Shown: positions 44,641-56,703, numbered from the stretch's first letter. The stretch: DNA of 64,000 bases from Ryuthela nishihirai (GCA_038380435.1 JAWZYU010000704.1:19026-83025), one strand, 5' to 3'. The notes: generated by a model from the sequence alone, not told the origin. Program-made: numbers and translations.

Positions 44641-46025
44641 GTGCTACGGTAATTATAATGTAGAAAGGGAAAGAAAGTGAAAGGTTCCTGCAAAGCGTTA
44701 TGATGGATAGCCTAAGGGCGTGGATTTAAAATTCCGATTAACCCTTTCACGACTAAAGGGAAATATTTTTCCCATTTTAAAATTGGTGATTGTCGTATTT
44801 AATTTATAACCTTATCTGTATTTTTTATACAGAATGTCAAAATAGAACGTATGCCGAACGCAATTACGTAAACGGGAACGTTTAGAAAACAAAAACAGAA
44901 CTGTCAGGACGCATAATATATGTACTATGTGCAATGCCCATCTTTGCCTCACAACCAAAAGAAATTGCTTCGCAGAATATCATAATTAGCACATCATTTT
45001 GTATAGTAATTTTATTTCATAATTTTGTATTATTTTAGTTAACATTTTGTTCTAATAAACCAATGTATAAAAGACATTGCATAATAAGCCTAACTGTAAT
45101 TTGTGTTACCTTTGTAGTCCGTTGGGAAAAATATTTCCCATAAAATTCCAAAAATACTACACATTGTTATGTATTTTTCTTATGATTTTAATTTATTTTA
45201 CGTCTAAACAAACTGGAATAAACAGTTACATACTTAATATTTACTCTTAGAAACCTTATGGTCCTGAAAGGGTTAATTAGTCTTGCTAAATTTCTTATGA
45301 ATGACATCTCTAGTTATTAAAATGATTATATGTTATTAATTTTTAGCGACCTTACACCGTAGGTCACTGAACCAGAAGGTGAATAGCAATCGAATTTTGA
45401 GTGCAGATTGAACGAAAATTTACACTACATATTAAATATGTTAAGATATGCAGTGGTAGTAGTTTGCACTCATTCATTAATTATTTTCTATGAATAAAAT
45501 ATTTAATAAAAAGGTTTTATTCATTTGTTTCAATAATTAACTAAAAAATTTAAACTCTTTTAAAATTAAGCAAAATGTTAGGAAAATTGCTCACTATTTC
45601 CCTGTCTGCTTTCAAAATTAAATAACATTATTTTTGCTAAACTATCACTAAATTTTTTTATTCAGGTTAAATAAAGGAAGTGACAAAATTAGATCAATTT
45701 TGAACAATCGATATCCATGGATGCACGTGATATTTGAAATTTGCATCTTCCTTAACATATAAAACACATTAGTTCAAAATTTTGGTACGACAGAATGATT
45801 GTTTCTGAAAGTGTAAATTTCAAATATTTCGTGTATCAACATACTGATTATTCAACAATATTCTAATACTGTCCGTTTCTTTTATTCAACTGATGTACAG
45901 GGTGTACCAAAAATAAATGAGCGAGACCATTTGGCAATTCGTTTCAGCTAACTAATATATCATTTTGGAAAAGAACACACCGCAACACAAGAAGTCTTTC
46001 TAAGAACAGTAGTGTCGCATACCGA
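44641..46025 (+). repeat. module LP, copy 3 (with MITE)
   Basis: Repeat of LP interrupted by a piggyBac-like MITE at 44742-45272. It lacks the mariner-type MITE of the 13-kb copy. Confidence 0.87.
44742..45272. mobile_element. piggyBac-like MITE, 531 bp
   Basis: It begins CCCTTTCACGACTAAAGG and ends with the inverted CCCTTTCAGGACCATAAGG. It is flanked by TTAA at 44738-44741 and 45273-45276. Inner inverted copies of GGGAAATATTTTTCCC lie near both ends. Paralogous LP modules carry a single TTAA. It is non-coding. Confidence 0.93.
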
Positions 46026-46414
46026 AAGATTTGGGTTGTTTTACCTCTGAGCGGCACTTTTTTGCACACAATGGGCTAAATGGCCAGGTCACATGGACCC
46101 CGAAGGCTCAGAGAAGGTTGGGGAAGGGGATCCACTGCAACAGCTGTTGGGAGACAGATGGCAGCCTCCCGTCAAGGCCATCCAGCGTGTTCTTTAAAGT
46201 GCACAGGGTATGGCCCTCCCGCACACGGGGGCCACGGCTTAACGTGAGATCCGACGGACGGCGGTCTTTCCAAGCCCATTGGTGTCCCTTACTGACCGTG
46301 GGCAGGGTGGGGAATTTTGCGGAGATAAATCTCAACGCTGACCCAGCTGGGACTCGAACCTGGGAACTACAGATTACGAGCCTCGCGCGCTACCGACTGA
46401 GCCACCCTCGCCCC
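46026..46414 (-). mobile_element. SINE-1 copy 26, between LP and RP
   Basis: The exact target duplication GCATACCGA is at 46017-46025 and 46415-46423. The uninterrupted LP-RP junction is at about 14045-14055. Confidence 0.95.
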
Positions 46415-46546
46415 GCATACCGACAGAGGGGAGGATGCTACACTACTGTTATGCTATTGTTATGCTTTAAAGTTTTGAAATATTGCGATATCTCACTATA
46501 ATTTTGATTTCACCGTGAATGGTAGAAAAATTTCAAAGTTGCTAAA

Positions 46547-46612
46547 TTACCAACGAATCAATATTCGTTGGTAATTTAATTACATCACCAACGAATCAAT
46601 ATTCGTTGGCGA
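46547..46612. repeat. two tandem palindromic hairpins, second locus
   Basis: Same arrangement as 23722-23790. The first arm AAATTACCAACGAAT is a perfect 15-base inverted repeat around CAAT; the second has one mismatch. Confidence 0.85.
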
Positions 46613-46701
46613 TGTCGATACTTTTTGTTGCTAAATGGTGAGGTCGTAAAGTTTTCGTTGACTACATTCGTTTTCGCCTCTACGCACTTTTCTTTTAAAG
46701 G

Positions 46702-46956
46702 GCAAAATTCCCCGCCTTGCCCACGGTCAGTAGGGGACACCGATGGGCTTGGAAAAGCCGCCGTCCGTCGGATGGGACGTTAAGCAGTGGTCCCGTGTGC
46801 GGGAGAGCCATACCCTGTGCACGTTAAAGAACACGCTGGATGGCCTTGACGGGAGGCGACCATCTCAACCTTCCTTGAGCCTTCGGGGTCCATGTGACCT
46901 GGCCATTTAGCCCATGGTGTGCAAAAAACTGCCGCTCAGAAATAAAACAACCCAAC
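46702..46956 (+). mobile_element. SINE-1 copy 27, headless, tail also shortened
   Basis: Orthologous to copy 13. A deletion removes the CTGTCTCCCAACAGCTG part of the tail module. The remains of an about 11-base duplication (TTTTAAAGGG / TTTTGAAGGG) flank it. Confidence 0.87.
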
Positions 46957-47347
46957 TACTCAACTATTTTGAAGGGATATGCCTTCCATTTTTACACGGA
47001 TTAAAGGTATAAAATGAAATGGAACACGAAAAATACCTATGGTTTTAATTGGTAAAAAAAACTGTCACTACATGGTGAAAACAGTTATGTATGCCTCAGC
47101 AAATTAAATGTAATTTATCCTCGCACACGCCGTTACAGGTGACATAGTCAGATGCGAGCAGAATATCATATTTTAGATTTAAAGCGATTCATTTTAATAA
47201 ATTAAAGGTCACTCTGGAGAAAACAATTGTAAATTATTCGAAATGTATAAAGAGCACTGTAAATTAGCTTCAGCCAGCTTCCTCGTAAGTTTCTCAAAGC
47301 TTCACACTGGGAATTTGGTTATTCCGATGTTCGGATCAGTAGAGTTG

Positions 47348-47804
47348 TTCGGTTGTTTTACCTCTGAGCGGCACTTTTTGCACACCATGAGCTAAATGGC
47401 CAGGTCACATGGACCTCGAAGGCTCAGAGAAGGTTGGGGGACGGGACCCACTGGAACAGCTGTTGGGAGACAGATGGTAGCCCCCCGTCAAGGCCATCCA
47501 GCGTGTTCTTTAACGTGCACAGGGTATGGCTCTCTCGCACACGGAGCCACGGTTTAACGTCCCATCCGACGGACGGCGGCCTTTCCAAGCCCATCGGTGT
47601 CCCCTACTGACCGTGGGCAGGGAGGGGAATTTTGCGGAGATAAATCTCAACGCTGACCTAGCTGGGACTCGAAAATGGGAACTACAGATTACGAGCCTCG
47701 CGCGCTACCGACTGAGCCAACTCCGCCCCTAGCGTGGGCAGGGCGGGGAATTTTCGGAGATTAATCTGAACGCTGACCCAGCTGGGACTCGAACCTGGGA
47801 ACGC
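47348..47804 (-). mobile_element. SINE-1 copy 28 plus extra partial head
   Basis: The full SINE ends at 47730. A second partial head (47731-47804) is fused to module E at GAACCTGGGAACGCTCAGTAG. The same fusion occurs at all three E copies. Confidence 0.88.
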
Positions 47805-48876
47805 TCAGTAGATGTCAGCGAGGGAGTTGCGGTCAGTTGCCGTAACGGATGAAGGGCACGCTGATCGAGGTCAAGGTCACTGTCAACTGCCAACTAAATC
47901 AAAGAAGGTTTAAGCAGAAGAAGTCGAGCTCCGCACAAGCGTAAGTGGCGCCGCTCTGCGGAATTTTGCCGAAGCCGATCGTGGGAAATTGAGGTGCAGC
48001 AACAGAAACAACGGTAAGGCGCAATCTGTACATGCGCAGTGCAATCGTTTTAGCATGCTGCAACTATGGTCGGTCTTACTCTTCAAATATTTAATGAATA
48101 TTTAATGTGATTTCATTAGTGTTTCAACCTGTTTTACGATCATGACTCTTTGCCTACAGTTGTAGCTTAGGGAAATGTGATTCAATGAGTATTTTATCTC
48201 GTTCAGGAGTGCATTTTGCGATAACGAAAAAGCCGTTGTATGTTGTATTTTGAGTAGTTTTGCAGAAGTTTTAAAAATATAGGTAAATTAATACATTTAA
48301 TCATCTTAGGAATATATAAGTCTATGTTGCGGGTTTGTGTTCCATGGAGCTTATCGATGTACATAGGCTTCTGCACTTTGCCCTTACAGTGTAATTCTCT
48401 TTTTATGGTTGATACAGGAGGTGCCTGTTGCCATCTGTTGGACGTTTATAGAAGTATGAAACTCGATGTGATATTTATTGAAAATGTGAAAAATTGTGTA
48501 AAATATAATTATATTGAACATGTTATTTTACATTAAGAAATAAATCTCAGTTTATTATAATATATTAAATATTGTAGAGTGTCCGAAATATTAAAATTTT
48601 TTTGTTGAGCAGAGCTACTACCTGTTTTGCAAAACAGAATTTTATTAATTGAAATAATTTTGATCGATCTTTGTTATTTTCTCTCTAAACGAAAAGAAAA
48701 TTGTGATGGTGCCTCATGAAGGAGAAATTTTCGAAATGAATATTTTTCAGAGTTAGAGTGTATGTAAAATTAGTCACGTGTGTAGGCCATTAAAAACCTT
48801 GCTCGGCAGTGAAATAATAACGCAGGGAGGCAGTGAAAAAATAACGCAAGGAACTCGCTACTCTCCCTGGTAAGGT
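47805..48876 (+). repeat. module E, copy 1
   Basis: About 1.07 kb, repeated at 58179-59255 and, truncated, at 57371-57720. The first 250 bases are GC-richer with a donor-like AAGCGTAAGTGGCG; the rest is AT-rich with no convincing frame. It ends at TCTCCCTGGTAAGGT, then a SINE. Confidence 0.88.
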
Positions 48877-49257
48877 GGGTTGGGTTGTTTTACTTCTGAG
48901 CGGCACTTTTTTGCACACCATGGCTAAATGTCCAGGTCACATAGACCCCGAAGTCTCAGAGAAGGTTGGGGGAGGGGACCCACTGGAACAGCTGTTGGGA
49001 GACAGATGGTAGCCTCCCGTCAAGGCCATCCAGCGTGTTCTTTAACGTGGGTATGGCTCTCCCGCACAGGGGGCCACGGCTTAACGTCCCATCTGACGGA
49101 CGGCGGCCTTTCCAAGCCCATCGGTGTCCCCTACTGACTCTGGGCAGGGCGGGGAATTTTGCTGAGATAAATCTCAACGCTGACCCTGCTGGGACTCGAA
49201 CCTGGGAACTAGAGATTACGAGGCTGGCGCGCTACCGACTGAGCCACCCCCGCCCCT
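48877..49257 (-). mobile_element. SINE-1 copy 29, bridging E and F
   Basis: The left junction is shared with copy 34 (59256) and the right junction with copies 4 and 24, making it a hybrid of two insertions. No target duplication. Confidence 0.92.
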
Positions 49258-51577
49258 TCAGCAGAAGGAGCGTCGCTGCATATCCCTTGCAGGAGAAGGA
49301 GCAACTTTTCACAGTACCTAGGGAGAGTCATTACCACTTGAAAGGAAGTTACTTTGTAGTAGCAACAGGTGGGATTCTAGACATGTTTTCTGAGGCCATA
49401 AATGTAACCGACAGCCAAAAGCACTGGTCACCTAGAATTTTCAGAAAATTGTTCTCAAATCTCGGCTCTCGCAATGCTGAACAGAGTTGAGATTTTGATA
49501 TGGTTCTACGTGGGTGTGAAAACTCTACACAGAACATTTGAGGTCGACGGTATTCAGAATATTCCTTTGGACGCATTGTGCTAAATCAGAAGGTATAATA
49601 GGCATCATATGTGTATATCTCACAAGGATTAAGAGTATTTAAGCTTCCTGAGTTATATGGCTTTAAATTTCAATTATCAGAGAAGTTAGGTTGTTTAATT
49701 GCTATGCTCTTACATCTGAATCTTTATTTCTTCACTGTAAGTGAATAAATATCGAAGTCATATTGACTCACTGGATAACAAGAGTTACTAAAAACACTTC
49801 GTTGGACAACCTTTTTAGGAGAAGCCGCCTTTTCAATTACCTGTATATTTATACACTTATCTTCATGTTATATTTAATTCCAAGGAAAAGCTGAGTAAGT
49901 GATTGTGTTTTATCCTGTTGTATAGATTTGGTTGTTTTATCTCTGAGCGGCACTTTTTTGCACACCATGGGCTAAATGGCCAGGTCACATGGACCCCGAA
50001 GGCTCAGAGAAGGTTGGGGAGGGGATCCATTGGAGTAGCTGTTGGGAGACAGATCGTAGCCTCCCGTCAAAGCCATCCACCGTGTTCTTTAACTTTGGGT
50101 TGTTTTACTTTTGAGCGGCACTTTTTTGCACACAATGGGCTAAATGGCCAGGTCAGAAGGACCCCTGAGAATCAGAGAAGGTTCGGGAGGGGATCCACTG
50201 GAACAGCTGTTGGGAGACAGATGGTAGCCTCCCATCAAGGCCATCCAGCGTGTTCTTTAACGTTGGGTTGTTTTACTTTTGAGCGGCACTTTTTTGCACA
50301 CAATGGGCTAAATGGCCAGGTCACATGGACCCCGAAGGCTCAGAGAAGGTTGGGGAGGGGACCCATTGGAACAGCTGTTGGGAGACAGATGGTAGCCTCC
50401 CGTCAAGGCCATCCACCGTGTTCTTTAACTTTGGGTTGTTTTACCTCTGAGCGGCAATTTTTTGCACACAATGGGCTAAATGGCCAGGTCAGAACGACCC
50501 CTGAGAATCAGAGAAGGTTCGGGGAGGGGATCCACTGGAACAGCTGTTGGGAGACAGATGGTAGCCTCCCATCAAGGCCATCCAGCGTGATCTTTAACGT
50601 TGGGTTGTTTTACTTTTGAGCGGCACTTTTTTGCACACAATGGGCTAAATGGCCAGGTCACATGGACCTCGAAGGCTCAGAGAAGGTTGGGGAGGGGACC
50701 CATTGGAACAGCTGTTGGGAGACAGATGGTAGCCTCCCGTCAAGGCCATCCACCGTGTTCTTTAACTTTGGGTTGTTTTACCTCTGAGCGGCACTTTTTT
50801 GCACACAATGGGCTAAATGGCCAGGTCAGAAGGAACCCTGAGAATCAGAGAATGTTCGGGGAGGGGATCCACTGGAACAGCTATTGGGAGACAGATGGTA
50901 GCCTCCCATCAAGGCCATCCAGCGTGTTCTTTAACGTTGGGTTGTTTTACTTTTGAGCGGCACTTTTTTGCACACAATGGGCTAAATGGCCAGGTCACGT
51001 GGACCCCGAAGGCTCAGAGAAGATTGGGGGAGGGGACCCACTGGAACAGCTGTTGGGAGACAGATGGTAGCCTCCCGTCAAGGCCATTCATTCTATTCTT
51101 TAACGTTGGGTTGTTGCCTCCCGTCAAGGCCATCCAGCGTGTTCTTTAAAGTGCACAAGGTATGACTCTCTCGCACACGGGGCCACGGCTTAACGTCACA
51201 TCCGTCGGACGACGGCCTTTTCAAGCCCATCGGTGTCCCCTACTGACCGTGGGTAGGGCGAGGAATCTTGCGGAGATAAATATCAACGCTGACCCAGCTG
51301 GGACTCGAACCTGGGAACTACAGATTACGAGCCTGGCGCAGTACCAACTGAGCCACCCCCGCCCCTGTTGCGCTGGGACTCGAACCTGGGAACTACAGAT
51401 TACGAGCCTGGCGCAGTACCAACTGAGCCACCCCCGCCCCTGTTGCGTAGAGAAGGGGAGGGAAGGGTGGGTTGTAATATAATGCTAAATTGATAAACAT
51501 ATCTCTCCATTTAGAAATTGTTTTTATGTGTTCAGAACTGAGAGTGATTTTTTCTGATTATAGAAATTACTACTGCT
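49258..51577 (+). repeat. module F/G, copy 2
   Basis: Repeat of 43199-44640, enlarged by the seven-unit SINE tail array. Module G here (51441-51577) shows the uninterrupted RTE copy 1 insertion site at about 51570. Confidence 0.88.
49927..51440 (-). mobile_element. SINE-1 copy 30, with seven-unit tail array
   Basis: Tail units start at about 49927, 50094, 50262, 50430, 50599, 50767 and 50935, then a short partial at 51105, the body, the head (ends about 51365) and a 75-base duplicated head to 51440. Units alternate between two types: odd ones read ACCCCGAAGGCTCAG and even ones CCTGAGAATCAG. Confidence 0.95.
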
Positions 51578-52317
51578 ACGGTAATTCTAATCTTGCGAAA
51601 TTTATTATAAATGACATCTAGTTATTTAAATGATCATACGTTATTAATTTTTAGCGACCTTACACTGTAGGTCACTGAACGAGAAAGTCAAATTTGATTA
51701 TATAGGGAACGTGGATTGAACGAAAATTTAAATTACATATTAAATATGTTAAGATTTGCAGTGGTCGTCGTTTCCCTCTTTCATTAATTATTTTCTGCAA
51801 TTGAAATATTTAATAAAAAGGTTTTATTCATTTGTTTCAATAATTAACTAAAAAATTTAAACTCTTTTAAAATTAAGGTAAATGTTAGGAAAATTGCTCA
51901 CTATTTCCCTGTCTGCTTTTAAAATTAAATAACATTATTTTTTCTAAACTATCACTTAATTATTTTATTCAGGTTAAATAAAGGAAGTGACAAAATTGGA
52001 TCAATTTTGACCAATCAATATCCATGGATGCACGTGATATTTGAAATTTGCATATTCCGTAATATATAAAACACATTAGTTCAAAATTTTGGTACCACAG
52101 AACGATTGTTTCGGAAAGTGTAAATTTCAAATATTTCGTGTATCAACATATTGATTATTCAACAATATTCTAATACTGCCCCTTTCTTTTATTCAACTGA
52201 TGTACAGGGTGTACCAAAAATAAATGAGCGAGACCATTTGGCCATTCGTTTCAGCTAACTAACATATCATTTTGGAAAAGAACACACCGCAACAAAAGAA
52301 GCGTTTCGAAGAACAGT
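51578..52317 (+). repeat. module LP, copy 4
   Basis: Repeat of LP without either MITE. About 40 bases are lost near 51585, removing the TTAA site. Confidence 0.85.
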
Positions 52318-52709
52318 GGGGCGGTGGTGGCTCAGTCGGTAGTGCGACAGGCTCGTAATCTGTAGTTCCCAGGTTCGGGTCGCAGATGGGTCAGCGTTAT
52401 CACCATATCTCCGCAAAATTTCCCCGCCTTGGCCACGGCCAGTAGGGGACACCGATGGGCTTGGAAAGGCCGCTGTCCGTCGGATGGGACGTTAAGCCGT
52501 GGCCGTGTGCGGGAGAGACATACCCTGTGGACGTTAAAGAACACGCTGGATGGCGTTATCGGGAGGCTACCATCTGTCTCCCAACAGCTGTTCCAGTGGG
52601 TCCCCTCCCCCAACCTTCTCTGAGCCTTAGGGGTCCATGTGACCTGGCCATTTAGCCCATGGTGTGCAAAAAACTGCCGCTCAGAGGTAAAACAACCCAA
52701 CAACCCAAC
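52318..52709 (+). mobile_element. SINE-1 copy 31
   Basis: Plus orientation. It replaces the first half of module RP: its left flank is the LP end and its right flank the AAAGGGATATGCC part of RP. This looks like recombination between the LP/RP-junction SINE and the headless RP SINE. Confidence 0.88.
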
Positions 52710-53001
52710 TCTTGTAAAGGGATATGCCTTCGATTTTTACACGGATTAAAGGTATAAAATGAAATGGAACCGAAAAATACCTATGGTTTTAATCGGTAAA
52801 AAAAAATCTGTCACTACATGGTGAAAACAGTTATGTATGCCTGAGCAAATTAAATGTAATTTACCCTCGAACACGCCGTTGCATGGGACATAGTCAGATG
52901 CGAGTGCAATATCATATTTAGATTTAATGCGCTTCATTTTAATAAATTAAAGGTCACTCTGGAGAAAACAATTGTAAATTATTCGAAATGTATAAAGAGC
53001 A
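52710..53001 (+). repeat. module RP, copy 4, left half
   Basis: It continues at 56605-56703 after the RTE insertion. The PHD-like minus-strand frame at 52746-52937 is mostly kept (CNGVFEGKLHLICSGI, one Cys lost). Confidence 0.85.
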
Positions 53002-56000
53002 GTGGTCTGTAAATGGTAGCTAGGTAGTCACTGGAAGGAGAGCTATGCACCAATCCCCTGTGATGATGCATAGAACCGGCCAGGCCTAGCACCTAATGTC
53101 CGACCCCGCCTTCTCGTGGTGCGGACCGTTAGTAACTTTCAAAAGAGATACCCTCTTGTGGAAGTAAACGGAAGGGGAGGGCTGCCAGATTAGTGTGGAC
53201 TACTGATCTGGAACAACTATGGCTACTTTTCTTTTTTTTTCTACCCTGCTGAGGAGTGGTCAACCACACAGGGTCCTGGTGCTGACCATATAAACCTACT
53301 GGACTGGACAGATATATGGCTCTGAGCTTGATTATGGATCCTGATTTTGCTGCACTGGTGGGCTTCTGTGGAGGGAAAATCTTCCGCTGTGTTTTCTGTT
53401 TGTTTGTGGGTTGACAGCCCCAAGTGAATAGATTCACAGGATATGTTTATCAGCTGGTGGATAATCCTGAGCAGAAGTTATCGCAGGCACCTGAACTCTT
53501 TGCTTCTATTGGCATCGTCAAATTCTACATTGGAGGAAGTCTTCCAGTGTAGATGGCTTCAGTCTTTAGTGGTGGGGGAACGGGTCCTTGCCCCATGTCT
53601 GCGATTAGGGGGCTGTTTGATATTGTCGGCATTCCCTCTCTCAATAAACATAGTTTCTTTAAACATCCCACTAACTATTTTCTCTCCATAGGTAGTTGGA
53701 ATGTGAGAACTCTGCACAGAGCTTTTTCTCTTGATGTCCTCACACAAGAATTCCACCGTTATAATTTAGATATTCTCGGCTTGCAAGAGACCAGATGGAC
53801 AGATAAAGGTCAGATTCTTAAAAATAATGTTAAATTTCTCTTTTCAGGGAGGGACGACAATAAGCATCACCAAGGCGTGGGTCTGCTTCTCAGCAGACAC
53901 GCTAGCGATGCTCTTCTAGGATATGAGTGCATTAATGAAAGGTTTCTTACAGCAAAATTTCAGACAAGCGTAAAAGACTTGAATGTTATCTGCTGTTATG
54001 CTCCCACTGAGGATGCCGATGAGGATCAGAAGGATAGGTTTTATGAACAGCTTCAGGATATTTTGAATTCTGTCAAGAAAAGAGATATTACCCTTGTTCT
54101 TGGTGACTTCAATGCCAAAGTTGGTACTGACTCTGCCCTTTGGGGAGGAGTAATAGGCCCTTTTGGTATTGGTAGCTCCAATGGCAATGGGCAACGTCTC
54201 CTACAGGTAAGTAAACTCAATGGATTCAGAATAACTAACACTTATTACAAACACCGCGACATACATAAATACACATGGGTTTCACCTGATGGTCTGCATA
54301 AGAATATGATTGATTACATATTAATTAACAGCAAATGGGCTAGTTCTGTTAGGAATACCAGGGCATATAGGGGAGCTGAAATTGGATCTGATCATTACCT
54401 TGTTAAAAGTGTGTTGCAACTTAAACTTAAAAAGTGTTGTGCTAGGGTTAAAAATTTTACTTTTAATACGGAAGCTCTGAAAGATCCAGTAATAGACAAA
54501 GCTTACCATGATAGGTTACTTAGTCATTATGACAGTCATGGTTTGCTTACTACTGAAGTTGAGGAAGAATGGGATCATTTTAAACAGGCTTTTTTGGACA
54601 CTAACAGTACTCTTTTAGGAAAAAAGGAGCAGAAGAGGCAAAATTATCTGAGTGATAAGGCACTTGAGCTTATTTCGAAAAGAAAGAACTGCAGGAATGC
54701 CCTTAATCAATACCCTACTAGTCCTAATAGAAAGCATTACAGAGACCTTAATAAACTTGTAAAGGATCAGTTAGCTGCTGATAAGAATCTTTGGCTTGAT
54801 GGTTTGGCTGACAAAGCCGAGGAAGCAGTTAGACAGCACAACAGCAGAGAGCTGTACCAGATAGTTAATGTTTTGTGTGGTAGAAAACGGACAGGCATAC
54901 AAGGATTGAAGGATAAACAAGGTAAGGTTATAGAAGGGGAGGATTCTGTCATGGCTAGGTGGGCTGAGCATTTCAGTGATGTTCTAAACAATGTAGTTAG
55001 TTCTACTCCCATTGTTTGCAATGATGATAGATGCATTGGTGGCTTTAATGTTGGCCCTATAACACAATCTGAAGTTATTTTGGCTGTTTCTAAACTTAAA
55101 CTACATAAATCCCCAGGGGTAGATGAAATTACTACCGAAATGCTTAGAGCTGGGAATGTTTCGGTTACCACTTGGATGACTGAAATTCTGAATATCTTTT
55201 ATGATAAAGGCATGGTTCCTAAGGATTTTACCAGAGCTATTGTTATCCCTATTTTCAAAAAAGGTGATCGCAGTTCTTGTGATAACTATAGGGGTATCAG
55301 CCTACTCTCTGTTCCAGGTAAAGTTCTTTGCAGGATTGTGCTTAATAGAATTAAGAATCTGGTTGACAGTCAATTGCGTGATGAACAATGTGGATTCAGA
55401 AGTGGTAGGGGATGTGTGGATCAGATATTTTCACTTAGGCAGATTCTTGAGAAATGTTTAGAGTTTCAGAAACCTTTGGTTGCTAGCTTTGTTGATTTCA
55501 AAAAGGCTTTCGACTCTGTTGATCGTCATAATTTGTGGTTGATTGTGAGATCATATGGTATACCAGACAAGTTAGTTAACATGAAAGCTCTCTATAATAA
55601 CACTGAGTCGTGTGTGAGAGTTGGTAAGGCTTGTAGCAATTGGTTTAGCATTACTTCTGGTGTTCGACAAGGGTGCATTTTGTCTCCTTTTCTCTTTAGC
55701 TTGGTTATTGATTATGTTATGCGAAATTCACTTCAAGGGAAAGATTTTGGCCTTAAATGGGCTGGAGATACGAAAATTTCTGATTTAGATTATGCTGATG
55801 ATTTAGCCCTTTTGGCAAATGATGTTGATGAGATGAACTCTTTCATTCGAGCTGTTGATGAGACTGGTAGTAGAGTAGGTTTGGTTATAAACAGAGAGAA
55901 AACTAAAGTGATGAAAATTGGTCAGACAGGCTGTGATTTAGTTAATCTGATGGTTGCAGTGTTGAGCAGGTGTCACAGTTTAATTATCTTGGGAGCTATG

Positions 56001-56604
56001 TAACAGATAATGGTGATGTGCGGCATGAGATTAACAGACGAATAGGGATTGCTGCAGGGACTTTTAAGAACCTATGGAAATTGTGAAGAAATAGGCGTAT
56101 ACACCTAAAGACTAAAATTAGACTGTATAATAGTTTGGTTCTTTCTAGGGTTAGTTATGGTAGTGAAACTTGGACACTTTGTAAACAAGATAACAGGAAA
56201 CTAGATGCTTTTGATTCCAGATGCTTACGCAGTATCTTGGGCATTAGGTGGTTCAACTTTGTAACTAATGATGAGGTTAGGCAAAGGAGTTTGCAACCTC
56301 CTTTAAGCAGCATATTGTGCAGAGAGAGACTCCGTTGGTTTGGCCATGTTGCCCGTATGAGTAATTATAGATTGGCGAACAGGGTAATGAACAGTGTGCC
56401 TAAAGGCCTCAGAAAGAAGGGGAGACCTAGGATGCGGTGGGCAGACGATGTCAAACAGGACCTTCTTAGAATTGGTGTGCAGTGGCCAGATGCAATAGAT
56501 GTAGCTCAGGATAGACTTGCTTCGAGAACTAAATTGCACGGTCTGGTTGGACCTCCGTAGCCCATGGCTGCTTGAGGATGACGATGATGATGATGATGAT
56601 GATG
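53002..56604 (+). mobile_element. RTE-clade LINE, copy 2, near full length (3.6 kb)
   Basis: Flanked by ATAAAGAGCA at 52992-53001 and 56605-56614. The paralogous empty site is at about 47250. It has a 5' UTR of about 550 bases, including a CTATGCA/TGCATAG hairpin near 53043-53073 and a GC-rich CCGGCCAGGCC block. The body is over 90% like copy 1 by inspection. It ends with a (GAT)n tail at about 56574-56604. Confidence 0.96.
53553..56560 (+). pseudogene. RTE endonuclease/reverse transcriptase, one frameshift and one stop
   Basis: Starts MASVFSGGGTG. The endonuclease shows GSWNVRTLH, LQETRW, GDFNAKVG and GSDHYLV. The RT shows CGFRSGRGCVDQIF, VDFKKAFDSVD, RQGCILSPFLF and LDYADDLALLA. The frame runs 53553-56003. 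A one-base loss near 55950 shifts it, TGG has become TGA at about 56083, and the C-terminal part reopens at 56135-56560 (LRWFGHVARM). One codon is missing near 55581 compared with copy 1 (LVNMKAL versus LVNIMKAL). The damage differs from that in copy 1, so the two inserted independently from active masters. Confidence 0.92.
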
Positions 56605-56703
56605 ATAAAGAGCACTATAAATTAGCTTCAGCCAGCTTCCTCGCAAGTTTCTCAAAGCTTCACTCTGGGAATTTGGTTATTCCGATGTTCGGCTCAGTAG
56701 AGT

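Larger units (their letters stand above)
46415..47347 (+). repeat. module RP, copy 3
   Basis: Repeat of 23587-24555. Contains double hairpins at 46547-46612, a headless SINE, a PHD-like frame with one frameshift, and the empty version (about 47247-47265) of the RTE insertion site at 53001. Confidence 0.88.

Noticed and set aside
48324..48536. 70-codon ORF in module E
   Set aside because: The frame is broken by an indel in the otherwise near-identical copy at about 58700-58915.
49903..50956. Open frames of 118-238 codons rich in SERHFFAHNGLNGQV and similar
   Set aside because: They are translations of the SINE-1 tail module. The same peptide appears at every SINE copy, with no conserved start or codon bias.
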